A stretch of 64,000 nt of DNA, taken from contig NZ_JAQTHW010000002.1 in assembly GCF_029433395.1 (NCBI RefSeq), positions 1,054,001-1,118,000 of the forward strand, in the 5' to 3' direction. Below, piece by piece: positions 47,683 to 56,583 of this stretch (position 1 is its first letter; each line of letters opens with the position of its first letter). Origin of the DNA: Bifidobacterium sp. ESL0763 (GTDB taxonomy: Bacteria > Actinomycetota > Actinomycetes > Actinomycetales > Bifidobacteriaceae). The notes beneath the pieces were generated by a model. That model saw nothing but the letters and a program-made list of their open reading frames with translations. It had not been told where the DNA came from and did not search any database. A program made the position numbers and the translations under genes.

Positions 47683-48345
47683 TCAGGCTTCCTTGCGGGC
47701 GCGGCTGACGTTGCGCAGGTAGATGTAACCGGAATAGAGGCACAGCAGCAGCGCCACGAAGATCAGGATGTAGGTGGCCCAATAGTAGACGCTCCACCAC
47801 AGCGGCGCCCCCACGCCGAGGCCAAAGAGCGCCGAGGGGACCGTGCGGTCCGGCGAGAGCGTCCACACCGGCATCAGCAGCATGCCCAGGCCGATGCACT
47901 GGGTGAGCGTCTTGTATTTGCCGGCTTTGGCGGCGGCGATGACCTTGCCGCCGGTGTCGATGACGAAGAAGCGCATGACCGTGATGCCGACCTCTCGGAT
48001 GAGGAAGAGGGCGGTGATCCACCAGCTGACCTCGCCGAAGGCGGAGGCGACGATGAGCGCCGAGCAGGTCAGGAGCTTGTCGGCGATGGGATCCATCAGC
48101 TTGCCCAGCTCGGTGACCTGGTTGTAGGTGCGCGCCATCCAGCCGTCGAGCTTGTCGGTCGAGGCGGCGACGATGAACAGGATCGCGGCGGTGAAACGCA
48201 GCCACGGGTTGCCGGTGCCCCACGGACCGGCCGCGATGTCGGCCCAGAGGAAGATCAGGACCAGGACGATACGGGTATAGGTGACCAGGTTGGGCGGGCT
48301 GTTCCAGCCATCGAGCAGCGACTGATGTTCATCTCGTTCTTGCAT
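47683..48345 (-). CDS. pgsA: CDP-diacylglycerol-glycerol-3-phosphate 3-phosphatidyltransferase
   Basis: A 220-residue integral membrane enzyme making phosphatidylglycerophosphate, the first step to phosphatidylglycerol. The CDP-alcohol phosphotransferase signature is intact: KLDGWMARTYNQVTELGKLMDPIADK (D-G-x2-A-R-x8-G-x3-D-x3-D). About five membrane helices follow. ATG 48345 follows AAGGTGAATCC. The gene is in the usual ftsK-pgsA-cinA order. Confidence 0.93.
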   Translation of the reverse strand: MQERDEHQSLLDGWNSPPNLVTYTRIVLVLIFLWADIAAGPWGTGNPWLRFTAAILFIVAASTDKLDGWMARTYNQVTELGKLMDPIADKLLTCSALIVASAFGEVSWWITALFLIREVGITVMRFFVIDTGGKVIAAAKAGKYKTLTQCIGLGMLLMPVWTLSPDRTVPSALFGLGVGAPLWWSVYYWATYILIFVALLLCLYSGYIYLRNVSRARKEA

Positions 48346-48462
48346 AGGATTCACCTTAGCGCAGCGGCGATACCGACACACAGCCCGGCCGCCCAGCGCG
48401 CCCGCTTGGACAGTCCGTCTCCATCCAAGACACCGGAGAAGCCGTCGGACGGAAGATCGCGC

Positions 48463-51273
48463 TCAGGCCGCGTCCGCCACACCCGCGGAACCGCCTGCGA
48501 CAGCGGCGGCGCTAGACCCGATCGAGGAGGTCTTGCCCTGAATGAAGTCGAGGACCTGGGGCAGGTCCTGCGGCTGGACCAGCACCTCGCGCGCCTTGGA
48601 GCCCTCGGAGGGGCCGACCACGCCGCGCGACTCCAGGAGGTCCATCATACGGCCGGCCTTGGCGAAACCGATGCGCAGCTTGCGCTGCAGCATCGAGGTG
48701 GAGCCGAACTGCGTGGTGACCACCAGCTTGGCCGCCTCCAGCAGCGTGTCCATGTCGTCGCCGATCTCTTCGTCAGGATGGGCCTCGCGCTCCTCGGCCT
48801 GCTGGGCCATCTGCTCGATGTCCTCGCGGTAGTGCGGCTTGCGCTGGGTGCGCACGAACTCGACGGCCTGGCGGATCTCGGACTCGCCGACCCAGGAGCC
48901 CTGCACGCGGATCGGCTTGGCCGAGCCCATCGGCAGGAAGAGGGCGTCGCCCTGGCCGATCAGCGACTCGGCGCCCGTGGCGTCGAGGATGACGCGCGAG
49001 TCGGTGGCCGAGGAGGTGGCGAAGGCCAGGCGCGAGGGGATGTTGGCCTTGATCAGGCCGGTGATCACGTCGACCGAGGGGCGCTGGGTGGCCAGCACCA
49101 GGTGCACGCCCGCGGCTCGCGCCAGCTGGGTGATGCGCTGGATGGAGCTTTCGACGTCGTTCTTGGCCAGCATCATCAGGTCGGCCATCTCGTCGACGAC
49201 CACGACGATGTAGGGGTAGGGAGCGACCTTGCGCTTCGAGCCGAGCGGGGCGTGGACCTTGCCCGCGCGCACGGCCTTGTTGAAGTCCTTGATATGGCGG
49301 AAGCCGAAGAACTGCAGGTCGTCGTAACGGGCGTCCATCTCCTTGACGACCCATTCCAGCGCCTGCGCGGCCTTCTTGGGGTCGGTGATGATCGGCGTCA
49401 GCAGGTGTGGGATGCCGGCATAGGCGGAGAGCTCCACGCGCTTGGGGTCGACCATGATCAGGCGGACTTCCTCGGGGGTGGCGCGCATGATGATCGAGGT
49501 GAGCATGGAGTTGATGAAGCTGGACTTGCCGGATCCGGTGGCGCCGGCGACCAAGAGGTGCGGCATCTTGGTGAGGTCGGCGGTGACGAAATGGCCCTCG
49601 ACGTCCTTGCCGACGCCGGCGAGCATCGGGTTGGGGTCGTTCCTGGCCTTGTCGCTGCGCAGCACGTCGCCCAGGTGCACGATCTCGCGGTCGACGTTGG
49701 GGATCTCGATGCCGATGGCGGACTTGCCGGGGATCGGCGAGAGGATGCGCACGTCGGTGGAGGCCACGGCGTAGGCGATGTTGCGTCGCAGGTTGGTGAC
49801 CTTCTCGACCTTGACGCCGGGGCCGAGCTCGACCTCGTACTGGGTCACCGACGGGCCACGCAGGAAGCCGACGACCTTGGCGTCGACGTGGAACTGCTGG
49901 AAGGTGGCACCCAGGGCGCGGATGACGTTGTCGTTGGCCTTGGTGCGGGTGGCGTGCGGCTTGCCGTGGACCAGGATGTCGAGGCTGGGCAGCTGGTAGG
50001 GAGCCTCCGGTTCGGTCGGAGCGTCGTCCGCGCCGCCGGATGGCGTGGCCTTCGCATCGCCGCCCGCGGCCCCGCTGGGATCGTAGAAGCTGTTGGCCAC
50101 GGAGGGGCCGAGGTTGGCCGCTCCCCCGGGCACGCCCTTGACCAGCGCCGGCGAGACGCTGCCATCCTCGTCGATGGCCGACCACGGATCGGGTTGGGAC
50201 GTTTCGCTGTCATCGCTGCCACCGGCATGCGAGACGGGTTGGGTGGAGGCGACGGCCGGCATCGACGCGGACGGCATGGGCGCGGTAGCCGGGCCGGAGG
50301 CGGAGGCGTTGGTGATCTCGCCGGTGACCGGGTCTACGATGGGCGTCTCGTCGGTCTGGCCGTTGAGGTCGGCCGCCCTGTCGAAGGCCTCGTCGCCGGC
50401 ATACCGCTCGAGCTTCGCCACGCCGTCGTCGTCGGCGCCATGGCCGAAGATCCGGGAGAAGAACGCGCCTATGCCATGCCTGCGCGGGCGGGAGGCGTCA
50501 TCGGCCGCACCGTCGTCGTCACCGTCGTGCGTGGGCACGCCCTCGGCGAGTTCCAACGTTCCCTCACCGACACGGACCTCGTTCGGGAACCGCTCCTGAT
50601 CGTCGTCGAACTCGTCGCCGTCACCGTCACCGGACTTGCCGTCGCGACGCCGCCGCCACGAGTCATGCATCCGCTCGGCGAACTGGGAGATGTCGAGCCT
50701 GGCGATGAGCACGAGCGCGAACGCCGCCACCACCACGAAGATGAGCACGGCGAAGATGCGGGAGAGCCCCCATGCCAACGGAGAGCCGAGCACGAAGCCG
50801 AGGATGCCGCCGGCCCGGCGCAGCACCGTCATGTTGAAGCGGTGCGAGGGCGCGGCGACGATGGCGTCGACGATCGAGCAGATGGAGAAGAGCAGCAGCG
50901 CGCAGCCGATGACCACACGCAGGCTGCCCTTGTGCTTCTCCGGGTCGAGCAGCAGGCCGACCGCCGAGACGACCAGGAAGACCGGGAGCACCACGCTCAT
51001 CACGCCGAGCACGCCCGCGGCCAGCATGTGCAGCCAGCGGCCGAGGAACCCGTCGACGCGGAACCATTCGGAGGCGCAGAACATGATGGCGAGGATGAGC
51101 AGCACGAAGAAGCCGGCGATGCGGCACTGCTTGGGGTACCGGCGCCAGAACGGGCCGTCCGCCGGCATCACCTTGGTGGTGTCGTCCGCCTTGCCGGCTC
51201 GCCGGGAGGACCCTTTGGCCTTGCCGCCACGGGTCTTTTTGGATGTGCCGCTCGATTTCGCTCTACGTACCAT
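48463..51273 (-). CDS. ftsK: DNA translocase FtsK/SpoIIIE
   Basis: A 936-residue septum-localised motor that pumps chromosome DNA out of the closing septum. A basic N-terminus (to about 40) precedes four membrane helices (about 50-190). A long acidic, low-complexity linker runs from about 200 to 440. The motor domain has Walker [20 protein letters not shown] near 570, [25 protein letters not shown], Walker [14 protein letters not shown], and the C-terminal gamma domain (about 835-920, [29 protein letters not shown]) that reads KOPS-type sequences. TAGAAT lies 10 nt before the ATG on this strand, so the leader is short or absent. The linker is Pro/Gly/Asp-rich and shorter than in E. coli. Confidence 0.96.
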   Translation of the reverse strand: MVRRAKSSGTSKKTRGGKAKGSSRRAGKADDTTKVMPADGPFWRRYPKQCRIAGFFVLLILAIMFCASEWFRVDGFLGRWLHMLAAGVLGVMSVVLPVFLVVSAVGLLLDPEKHKGSLRVVIGCALLLFSICSIVDAIVAAPSHRFNMTVLRRAGGILGFVLGSPLAWGLSRIFAVLIFVVVAAFALVLIARLDISQFAERMHDSWRRRRDGKSGDGDGDEFDDDQERFPNEVRVGEGTLELAEGVPTHDGDDDGAADDASRPRRHGIGAFFSRIFGHGADDDGVAKLERYAGDEAFDRAADLNGQTDETPIVDPVTGEITNASASGPATAPMPSASMPAVASTQPVSHAGGSDDSETSQPDPWSAIDEDGSVSPALVKGVPGGAANLGPSVANSFYDPSGAAGGDAKATPSGGADDAPTEPEAPYQLPSLDILVHGKPHATRTKANDNVIRALGATFQQFHVDAKVVGFLRGPSVTQYEVELGPGVKVEKVTNLRRNIAYAVASTDVRILSPIPGKSAIGIEIPNVDREIVHLGDVLRSDKARNDPNPMLAGVGKDVEGHFVTADLTKMPHLLVAGATGSGKSSFINSMLTSIIMRATPEEVRLIMVDPKRVELSAYAGIPHLLTPIITDPKKAAQALEWVVKEMDARYDDLQFFGFRHIKDFNKAVRAGKVHAPLGSKRKVAPYPYIVVVVDEMADLMMLAKNDVESSIQRITQLARAAGVHLVLATQRPSVDVITGLIKANIPSRLAFATSSATDSRVILDATGAESLIGQGDALFLPMGSAKPIRVQGSWVGESEIRQAVEFVRTQRKPHYREDIEQMAQQAEEREAHPDEEIGDDMDTLLEAAKLVVTTQFGSTSMLQRKLRIGFAKAGRMMDLLESRGVVGPSEGSKAREVLVQPQDLPQVLDFIQGKTSSIGSSAAAVAGGSAGVADAA

Positions 51274-51377
51274 AACATGTGCGATTCTACGTCATGCCCC
51301 GCCCTTGCGGCCAACGGGGGCAACGGCTCGCGGCGCCTGACTCCGGCACAACCGGCGCGGCCGAGGGGCCGGGGACC

Positions 51378-51383
51378 TAAGAT
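51378..51383 (+). promoter_or_regulatory. Predicted -10 of the Fic-like gene
   Basis: TAAGAT ends six bases before the ATG at 51390, with GGCGGT between. The same TAAGAT-N6-ATG layout precedes the response regulator gene at 58031. Confidence 0.5.
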
Positions 51384-51389
51384 GGCGGT

Positions 51390-52190
51390 ATGACCCCTGC
51401 AGAACGCGCGAGTGCCGTGGCATTCACCTACAAGAACTGCGAGCTTTCCCAATTGCGCCCGGGCCGGCCCATGGTCGCGGCGACGAACCACTACCAGCGC
51501 GGCGATCACGGCGTCGAACGGCTCCTGGAGGCCGCGGAATCCGGCGCTTCGCAACATGCCGGGCAGGACCGGGGCGCAAGTACCGCGACCTCAGGCACTG
51601 CCAACGCGGGCACCGCCAACGCCACCAACGCTGCCGCCGACCGGTCCACGCTGCTGGCCGACCGCGTCTTCGCGCGCTCGGTCCGCGCGGTGGAAATGGG
51701 CTGGCTCGAGGACGGCGGCCTCGGCGAGCTCAGGTCGATCCACCGCAGGATATTCGTGGGCGCCAGGCCCGGCGCGGGCGAGCTGCGGCGCCACGACCGG
51801 CCGGAAACGCCGTATTTCCCGGCGACGCTGATCGAGACGGGCGCGGCCAATATCGTCGCCTCTCTCGCCGAGCGGCGGCGCGGCATCACCGCCAACAGGA
51901 CCACTTTCATTCGTGCGCTGGCGCGTCTGGCCGACGAGCTGACCACGCTGCGTCCCTTCGACTACGGCAACGACATGGTGCTGCGCATCTTCGTCTCCCG
52001 CTTCGCACACACCAACGGCTGGGACCTCGACTGGGGCCCGGTCCGGCGCGACGACTACCTGCGGGCCAAGGCCATGACGCTCGACGCCGACACCGGCGGC
52101 TTCCTCCGGCTCTTCGACGCGATCGCGCGGCCGGCCAACCTGACCCGCGTCTTCCTGATCGCCGGCTGGGACCAGGGCCCCGCCCACTGA
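51390..52190 (+). CDS. Fic-fold protein with a degenerate catalytic motif
   Basis: A 266-residue protein. GELRSIHRRIFVGARPGAGELR (113-134) and ANRTTFIRALARLADELTTL match the Fic domain before its active site. The active-site motif, normally HPFxxGNGRxxR, reads RPFDYGNDMVLR at 188-199: the catalytic His is Arg and the GNGR turn is GNDM. RFAHTNGWDLDW after it fits Fic structure. AMP transfer is therefore unlikely, unless it uses other residues. A Thr/Ala/Ser/Asn-rich linker (60-90) splits the N-terminal part. It is divergent from ftsK and converges on miaA. Possible roles are a decoy, adaptor or inactive relic. Confidence 0.75.
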   Translation: MTPAERASAVAFTYKNCELSQLRPGRPMVAATNHYQRGDHGVERLLEAAESGASQHAGQDRGASTATSGTANAGTANATNAAADRSTLLADRVFARSVRAVEMGWLEDGGLGELRSIHRRIFVGARPGAGELRRHDRPETPYFPATLIETGAANIVASLAERRRGITANRTTFIRALARLADELTTLRPFDYGNDMVLRIFVSRFAHTNGWDLDWGPVRRDDYLRAKAMTLDADTGGFLRLFDAIARPANLTRVFLIAGWDQGPAH

Positions 52191-52274
52191 GCGCGCGCAA
52201 AGCCTATCGCGACAACGGAGTTTTCGATCGTTTCGCCTGCGCCGAACCAGCCGCCAACGCCTTGGACCGATGAC

Positions 52275-53303
52275 CTATGCGGCGATGTCGCCCAGATGGT
52301 GCGTGACGTGGCGCCGGTCGGCGTCCGCGTCGGCCCCGTCGTACTCCCCCGCGTCGGCACGCTCCACCACCGCGAGCGCCTTGGCCGTCAGATCGCCGTC
52401 AAGGGCGTCGAGCCAGTGGATGCGCGGGTCGCGGCCGAACCAGCCCATCTGCTTGCGGGCCAGGCGCTTGGTCTTCTGCGCGATGTCGGCGAACGCCTCG
52501 TCCTCGCCGATCTCCCCGTCGAGGAAACGGCCGATCTGCTGGTAGCCCAGGGCGCGGGCGGCGGTCACGCTCAGCGATCCGCGCAGCCGGCGCACCTCGT
52601 CGACGAACCCCTGCTCGCGCATCTGCCGGGTGCGGATGTCGATGCGCCGGTCGAGCGCCTCGCGCGGCAGGTCGAGCCCGATCTGCACGGAGGGGATGAC
52701 GTAGCGGTAGCGCGGCAGGCTGGCGGAATAGGGGCGGCCGGTCACCTCGATGACCTCGAGCGCGCGGATGGTGCGGCGCGGGTTGTGCGGGTCCATGCGC
52801 TCGGCGGCCTCGGGGTCCTTCGCCTTCAGTTCGTCGAACAGCGCTCCCGGCCCCTCGTCTTTCTCGCGCCGTTCGAGCCGGGCGCGCACCTGCGGGTCCG
52901 TGCCGGGAAAGCTGATGTCGTCGATGGCGGCGCGGGCGTAGAGCCCGGAACCGCCGACCAGGATCGGGCGCACCCCCCTCGCCTCCAGCTCGGCGACCTT
53001 GCCCCTCGCCAGGCCCTGGAACCGGGCCACGCTCATCGTCTCGTCCGGGCCGATGATGTCGATGAGGTGGTGCGGCACGGCGGCGCGCTCGGCGGCGCTG
53101 GCCTTGGCGGTGCCCACGTCCATGCCGCGGTACATCTGGTAGGCGTCGGCGTTGACGATCTCGGCCTTCTCGCCCCGGCCTGCGAGCGCGCGGGCGAGCG
53201 CGATGCCCAGTCCCGTCTTGCCCGAGGCGGTGGGGCCGATGATGGAGACGACCCTGCGCCCCGCGCCCCCGTCGCCTTGCGTGCCTCGTCCTGTGCTGTC
53301 CAT
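52275..53303 (-). CDS. miaA: tRNA dimethylallyltransferase
   Basis: A 342-residue enzyme that adds an isopentenyl group to A37 of tRNAs reading UNN codons. P-loop [19 protein letters not shown] near 21, [20 protein letters not shown], the [10 protein letters not shown] segment, [23 protein letters not shown] and the C-terminal [19 protein letters not shown] are characteristic. ATG 53303 ([15 protein letters not shown]) gives a 17-residue lead-in; no strong ribosome site is seen. The gene is divergent from the small alarmone synthetase. In many actinobacteria miaA follows recX and miaB; here it sits on the other side of ftsK. Confidence 0.93.
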   Translation of the reverse strand: MDSTGRGTQGDGGAGRRVVSIIGPTASGKTGLGIALARALAGRGEKAEIVNADAYQMYRGMDVGTAKASAAERAAVPHHLIDIIGPDETMSVARFQGLARGKVAELEARGVRPILVGGSGLYARAAIDDISFPGTDPQVRARLERREKDEGPGALFDELKAKDPEAAERMDPHNPRRTIRALEVIEVTGRPYSASLPRYRYVIPSVQIGLDLPREALDRRIDIRTRQMREQGFVDEVRRLRGSLSVTAARALGYQQIGRFLDGEIGEDEAFADIAQKTKRLARKQMGWFGRDPRIHWLDALDGDLTAKALAVVERADAGEYDGADADADRRHVTHHLGDIAA

Positions 53304-53412
53304 AAGCAGCGATTGTAGGAGACGGCCTCCACACCACGTTTCCGCCGCAGCATATGCCCGCATTCCCCGCCGATGTCCAGAAGATTCCCAGCCGGGCGGC
53401 AGCCCACAGGCT

Positions 53413-54189
53413 ATGATGGGAATTGTGATACTCGATCGACATGAACGCATCAATACCTCGGAGATCCAGGCGAGGCTCGAGAAAGCGACGAAGAACGGCA
53501 ACGGCGCCGGGGTCGGAACCCTCTTCCCCCGCGAGCAGATCGACGAATTCATCGACATGATGCAGGTCTACGAAGGCGCGATGTACGAGATCAGCACGAA
53601 GCTGGAGGTGCTCGACAGCGAGTTCCACGTCCACTTCTCGCACGACCCGATCCACCATATGGAACGTCGCCTCAAATCCGTCAATTCCATCCTCGGCAAG
53701 CTGCAACGCCGCAAGCTGCCGCTCTCGACCGAGGCGATACGCGACAACCTCTTCGATGTGGCCGGCATCCGCGTGATCTGCAACTACCGCGACGACGTCT
53801 ATTCGGTGGCCAACTACCTTTCCAGCCAGTCCGACATCCAGGTGCTGCGCGTCAAGGACTACATCAAGAACCCCAAGCCCAACGGCTACCGCAGCCTGCA
53901 CGTGATCTACGCGGTGCCGGTCTTCCTCTCCACCGGCGAGCACTACACCCCGGTCGAGGTCCAGTTCCGCACCATCGCCATGGATTACTGGGCGAGCCTG
54001 GAGCACGCGCTACGCTACAAGTCCGACCTGCCCGACGCCAAGTTCAGCGAGCACTCCCAGACGCTGCTCGACTGCGCGCGCAGCCTGCAGAACATCGAGA
54101 CGCAGATGCAGAACATCCACCGCGACATCAACGGCGCCCCGCAGCAGGAGGAGGCCCCGACCTCGCAGGCCTTCGACCCCAAGCAATAA
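53413..54189 (+). CDS. relQ: Small alarmone synthetase (RelQ/YjbM type)
   Basis: A (p)ppGpp synthetase of about 258 residues, without hydrolase, TGS or ACT domains. The synthetase core includes [71 protein letters not shown] and [22 protein letters not shown]. This is the second alarmone enzyme in the window, after Rel at 9.1-11.5 kb. The start is uncertain. ATG 53413 and 53416 overlap TATGAT, which would be a -10 seven bases before an in-frame GTG at 53425 ([10 protein letters not shown]); a leaderless GTG start is possible. A strong hairpin follows the stop. Confidence 0.88.
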   Translation: MMGIVILDRHERINTSEIQARLEKATKNGNGAGVGTLFPREQIDEFIDMMQVYEGAMYEISTKLEVLDSEFHVHFSHDPIHHMERRLKSVNSILGKLQRRKLPLSTEAIRDNLFDVAGIRVICNYRDDVYSVANYLSSQSDIQVLRVKDYIKNPKPNGYRSLHVIYAVPVFLSTGEHYTPVEVQFRTIAMDYWASLEHALRYKSDLPDAKFSEHSQTLLDCARSLQNIETQMQNIHRDINGAPQQEEAPTSQAFDPKQ

Positions 54190-54223
54190 GTCTGTCCCGG
54201 TGCCATCCGGCGCTCCCTCCCCT

Positions 54224-54263
54224 CGGCTTCCGGCCGGGTCGGGGAACGCCCGGCCGGAAGCCG
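54224..54263 (+). terminator. Terminator hairpin after relQ
   Basis: CGGCTTCCGGCCGGG (54224-54238) pairs perfectly with 54249-54263, 35 nt after the stop. The loop is 10 nt. No U-tract follows. Confidence 0.6.
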
Positions 54264-54368
54264 GCCGTTCCCACCATCCTCGCTGTTCACACTCAGCCAA
54301 TTGCCAGCGGCCGCCGATAGACTCTGTGCATAATGAGACAGGCAAGGTCATCGACAGAAGGAGCGGGC

Positions 54369-55325
54369 ATGGCTTTCGGAAACAGGCCCCAGGGTAACGG
54401 CGGCGCGCAGGAGCCTTACGGACAGCAGGCACCTTACGGGCAGCCCTATAACCAGAACTACGGCAACCAGCCCTACGGCCAGGGCTACGGACAGAGCAAC
54501 CAGCCCCAATACAATCCCTATATGGGCGGCCAGCAGGGACCGGTCTACGGCCAGCCCTACGCGCAGCCGCAGTATCCCCAGGGCTATGCGGGAGGCGGCA
54601 ACGGCTCGCCGGCCATGACGATGAACGGGCAGGCCGCCTATTCCTTCGAGCGCGCGCGGCGCTCCTCCACCACCAAGGCCTACGGCGAGATGACGCTGGG
54701 CCTGCTGCTGACGGCCGTGGTGGCCGTGTTCACGCAGATGACCGGCGCCCTCGACGGCTTCCTGATGGCCACGGGCGCGCTGGGCTGGATCGGCCTGGCC
54801 GTGGTGCAGGTGGTCATCGCCGTGGCCCTGAGCTGGCGCATCGAACGGATCAGCGTGGGCACCGCGCGGGCGATGTTCTACATCTACGCGGCCCTGACGG
54901 GCTTCACGCTCGCCTCCATCTTCGAGGTCTACAGCCTGCCGTCCATCGGTGTGGCGCTGGGCCTGTGCGTCGCGTTCTTCTTCGTGCTCACGATGCTCTC
55001 GCTGACCACCAAGAAGGACATGCTCAAGGCCGGCCCGATCCTGATGGTGGCGCTGCTGGTGCTGATGGTCGGCGAGGTCATCATGATGTTCCTCGCCCCC
55101 TCGCAGACCACGCTCATGGTCACCGCCGCGATCGGCCTGGTCGTCTTCGCGGGCCTGACGATGTACGACGCCCAGCAGACGCGCGCCATGTTCGACATGG
55201 CCGAGCGTTCCGGCGACGCGGCGACGCTCAACCGCATCTCGATCGTCTGCGCGCTGAACCTCTACCTGGACTTCGTCAACATGTTCCTCTACCTGCTGCA
55301 GCTCTTCGGCGACAACGACCGGTGA
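54369..55325 (+). CDS. Bax inhibitor-1/YccA-family membrane protein
   Basis: A 318-residue membrane protein. The N-terminal 80 residues are low-complexity with repeated PYGQ/NYGNQPYGQGY units, cytoplasmic and probably disordered. Seven hydrophobic segments follow from about residue 105 (MTLGLLLTAVVAVF) to the last near 300, and the family end is DFVNMFLYLLQLFGDNDR. Family members elsewhere modulate membrane stress or calcium; no function is shown here. ATG 54369 follows AAGGAGCGGG. The gene converges on the DUF5067 gene across the repeated hairpin. Confidence 0.87.
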   Translation: MAFGNRPQGNGGAQEPYGQQAPYGQPYNQNYGNQPYGQGYGQSNQPQYNPYMGGQQGPVYGQPYAQPQYPQGYAGGGNGSPAMTMNGQAAYSFERARRSSTTKAYGEMTLGLLLTAVVAVFTQMTGALDGFLMATGALGWIGLAVVQVVIAVALSWRIERISVGTARAMFYIYAALTGFTLASIFEVYSLPSIGVALGLCVAFFFVLTMLSLTTKKDMLKAGPILMVALLVLMVGEVIMMFLAPSQTTLMVTAAIGLVVFAGLTMYDAQQTRAMFDMAERSGDAATLNRISIVCALNLYLDFVNMFLYLLQLFGDNDR

Positions 55326-55341
55326 GCCGTTCCGTTTGGAA

Positions 55342-55412
55342 AAAACGGGCGATGGTTTCAAGGATTGGCATTTTCCGCCATTCCTCGCAACCATCGCCCG
55401 TTTTGCGATCAC
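55342..55412. repeat. Repeated hairpin element, copy A
   Basis: A 70-nt element: outer arms AAAACGGGCGATGGTT (55342-55357) and 55389-55404 form a 16-bp stem, with an inner GGATTGGC/GCCATTCC stem. It lies between the Bax-inhibitor gene and the convergent DUF5067 gene; the right edge (GCGATCAC) includes that gene's stop codon. A copy at 58733-58806 keeps the structure while changing the arm bases. Confidence 0.8.
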
Positions 55413-56371
55413 AGGTTATAGACGTGCGTGACCTTGGCCTTGTCCGTCACCGAGAACATGTCGCCGACCTCGATGGTGACCGGCGAATCATCGACCAGCA
55501 CGTAGCCGACCGTGGCGGTCCCCTGCGCGCTGGGCTGCACCTGGGCGAGCGCCGAATTCTCGTCATAGCCCTGCGGTCCCTGCGGATAGGTGTTGTAGAC
55601 GGCGGTGTCGAGCTCCTGCCCGTTCTGGAACGCCTGGGCGTGCATCACCACGCCGAACGACTGGTTCCTGTCGGTCTTGTTGGTCCATTGGTAGGTGACC
55701 AGCACCGTGGGCGCGTTGTTGTAGTCGTTGTCGCTGCGCGCCACCGAGACAATCTTGACGTGGCCGCTCTGCAGGTCGCCTTCGGTGTCCTGCGTCTTGG
55801 CATGCGACTTGCCCTTGGCCTGCTGTGAGGTGGTGGTGTGGTAGGTGGGATCGGCCTTGTCGATCGCCTTGCTGAGACTCGACTGCAGGCCCAGCGTGAT
55901 GACGATGGCGAGCACGCTCAGCACCGCACCGGCGATGGTGATGCCCTTGCCGCGCTTCTTGCCCCTGAACACTCCGACCAGGCCGATGACGCCAAACACC
56001 AAGCCGATGATGCCGAGGATCGCGGCGACGTTGTTGACGATGGGGATAAAGCTCAGCACGGTGCCGACGATGCCCAGCACCAGCGCCGTCACCCCGCAGG
56101 CCGACAGATGCTCGGGACGTGCCCTCCTGCCACCAGAGGCGGGGCGGCGCGAGGCGGGAGCCGGATTCGCGATCGTGGGGAACGGATCCTGCCCGGCGTA
56201 CGCAGGCGCGGACGGCCCCGCGGCCGTGGGCTGGCCTGCGCCGACGCCCTGGCCCTGACCGGCTGTGCCCTGCTCGGTACGAGACGGGTCACGATATGGC
56301 TCGTTGGGGCCGTTGTTTCCGCTGTTTCCAATATGCTGATCGCCGTTGAACGGCTGTGGTGAATCCGACAC
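55409..56371 (-). CDS. DUF5067-domain membrane protein with disordered N-terminus
   Basis: A 320-residue protein. The first 90 residues are Pro/Gly/Gln-rich and disordered (NGDQHIGNSGNNGPNEPYRD). Two adjacent membrane helices follow, near 105-155 (LVLGIVGTVLSFIPIVNNVAAILGI, VFGVIGLVGVF), then a third hydrophobic segment near 165-185. The C-terminal domain (about 205-320) resembles DUF5067: HVKIVSVARSDNDYNNAPTVLVTYQW, SFGVVMHAQAFQNGQELDTAVY and GYVLVDDSPVTIEVGDMFS. It is probably extracellular and anchored by the helices. The GTG at 56371 is preferred because GAGGATATC precedes it. A 20-bp inverted repeat lies upstream. Confidence 0.78.
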   Translation of the reverse strand: MSDSPQPFNGDQHIGNSGNNGPNEPYRDPSRTEQGTAGQGQGVGAGQPTAAGPSAPAYAGQDPFPTIANPAPASRRPASGGRRARPEHLSACGVTALVLGIVGTVLSFIPIVNNVAAILGIIGLVFGVIGLVGVFRGKKRGKGITIAGAVLSVLAIVITLGLQSSLSKAIDKADPTYHTTTSQQAKGKSHAKTQDTEGDLQSGHVKIVSVARSDNDYNNAPTVLVTYQWTNKTDRNQSFGVVMHAQAFQNGQELDTAVYNTYPQGPQGYDENSALAQVQPSAQGTATVGYVLVDDSPVTIEVGDMFSVTDKAKVTHVYNL

Positions 56372-56472
56372 GATATCCTCTTCCGTCTTGGTCTTGTTGC
56401 CGGCGCGCCGCGGGAGCGAAACGGGCTTCCGGCAACGCGTCGTATACCCCATTGTTTCCCATCGCGACGTGC

Positions 56473-56555
56473 CCCGCCATTGGACCAACGGGACAATCTG
56501 CCCACCCGAAAGGGCAACGCCGCCGGCTTTTGCGGCCCGTTGGTCCAATGGCGGG
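56473..56555. repeat. Perfect 20-bp inverted repeat in a divergent promoter region
   Basis: CCCGCCATTGGACCAACGGG (56473-56492) is the exact reverse complement of 56536-56555. The 43-nt spacer itself holds TGCCC/GGGCA and CCGCCGGC...GCGG stems. The element lies between the divergent DUF5067 and histidine kinase genes, ending 16 nt before the kinase -10. No known function is recognised. Confidence 0.75.
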
Positions 56556-56571
56556 CCGGACGCGCATCCCA

Positions 56572-56577
56572 TAGAAT
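56572..56577 (+). promoter_or_regulatory. Predicted -10 of the histidine kinase gene
   Basis: TAGAAT ends six bases before the ATG at 56584; GACGTC lies between. Leaderless transcription is plausible. Confidence 0.45.
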
Positions 56578-56583
56578 GACGTC

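Noticed and set aside
47293..51393. Open frame of over 1,300 codons opposite pgsA and ftsK
   Set aside because: Runs through several genes on the other strand and has shadow composition.
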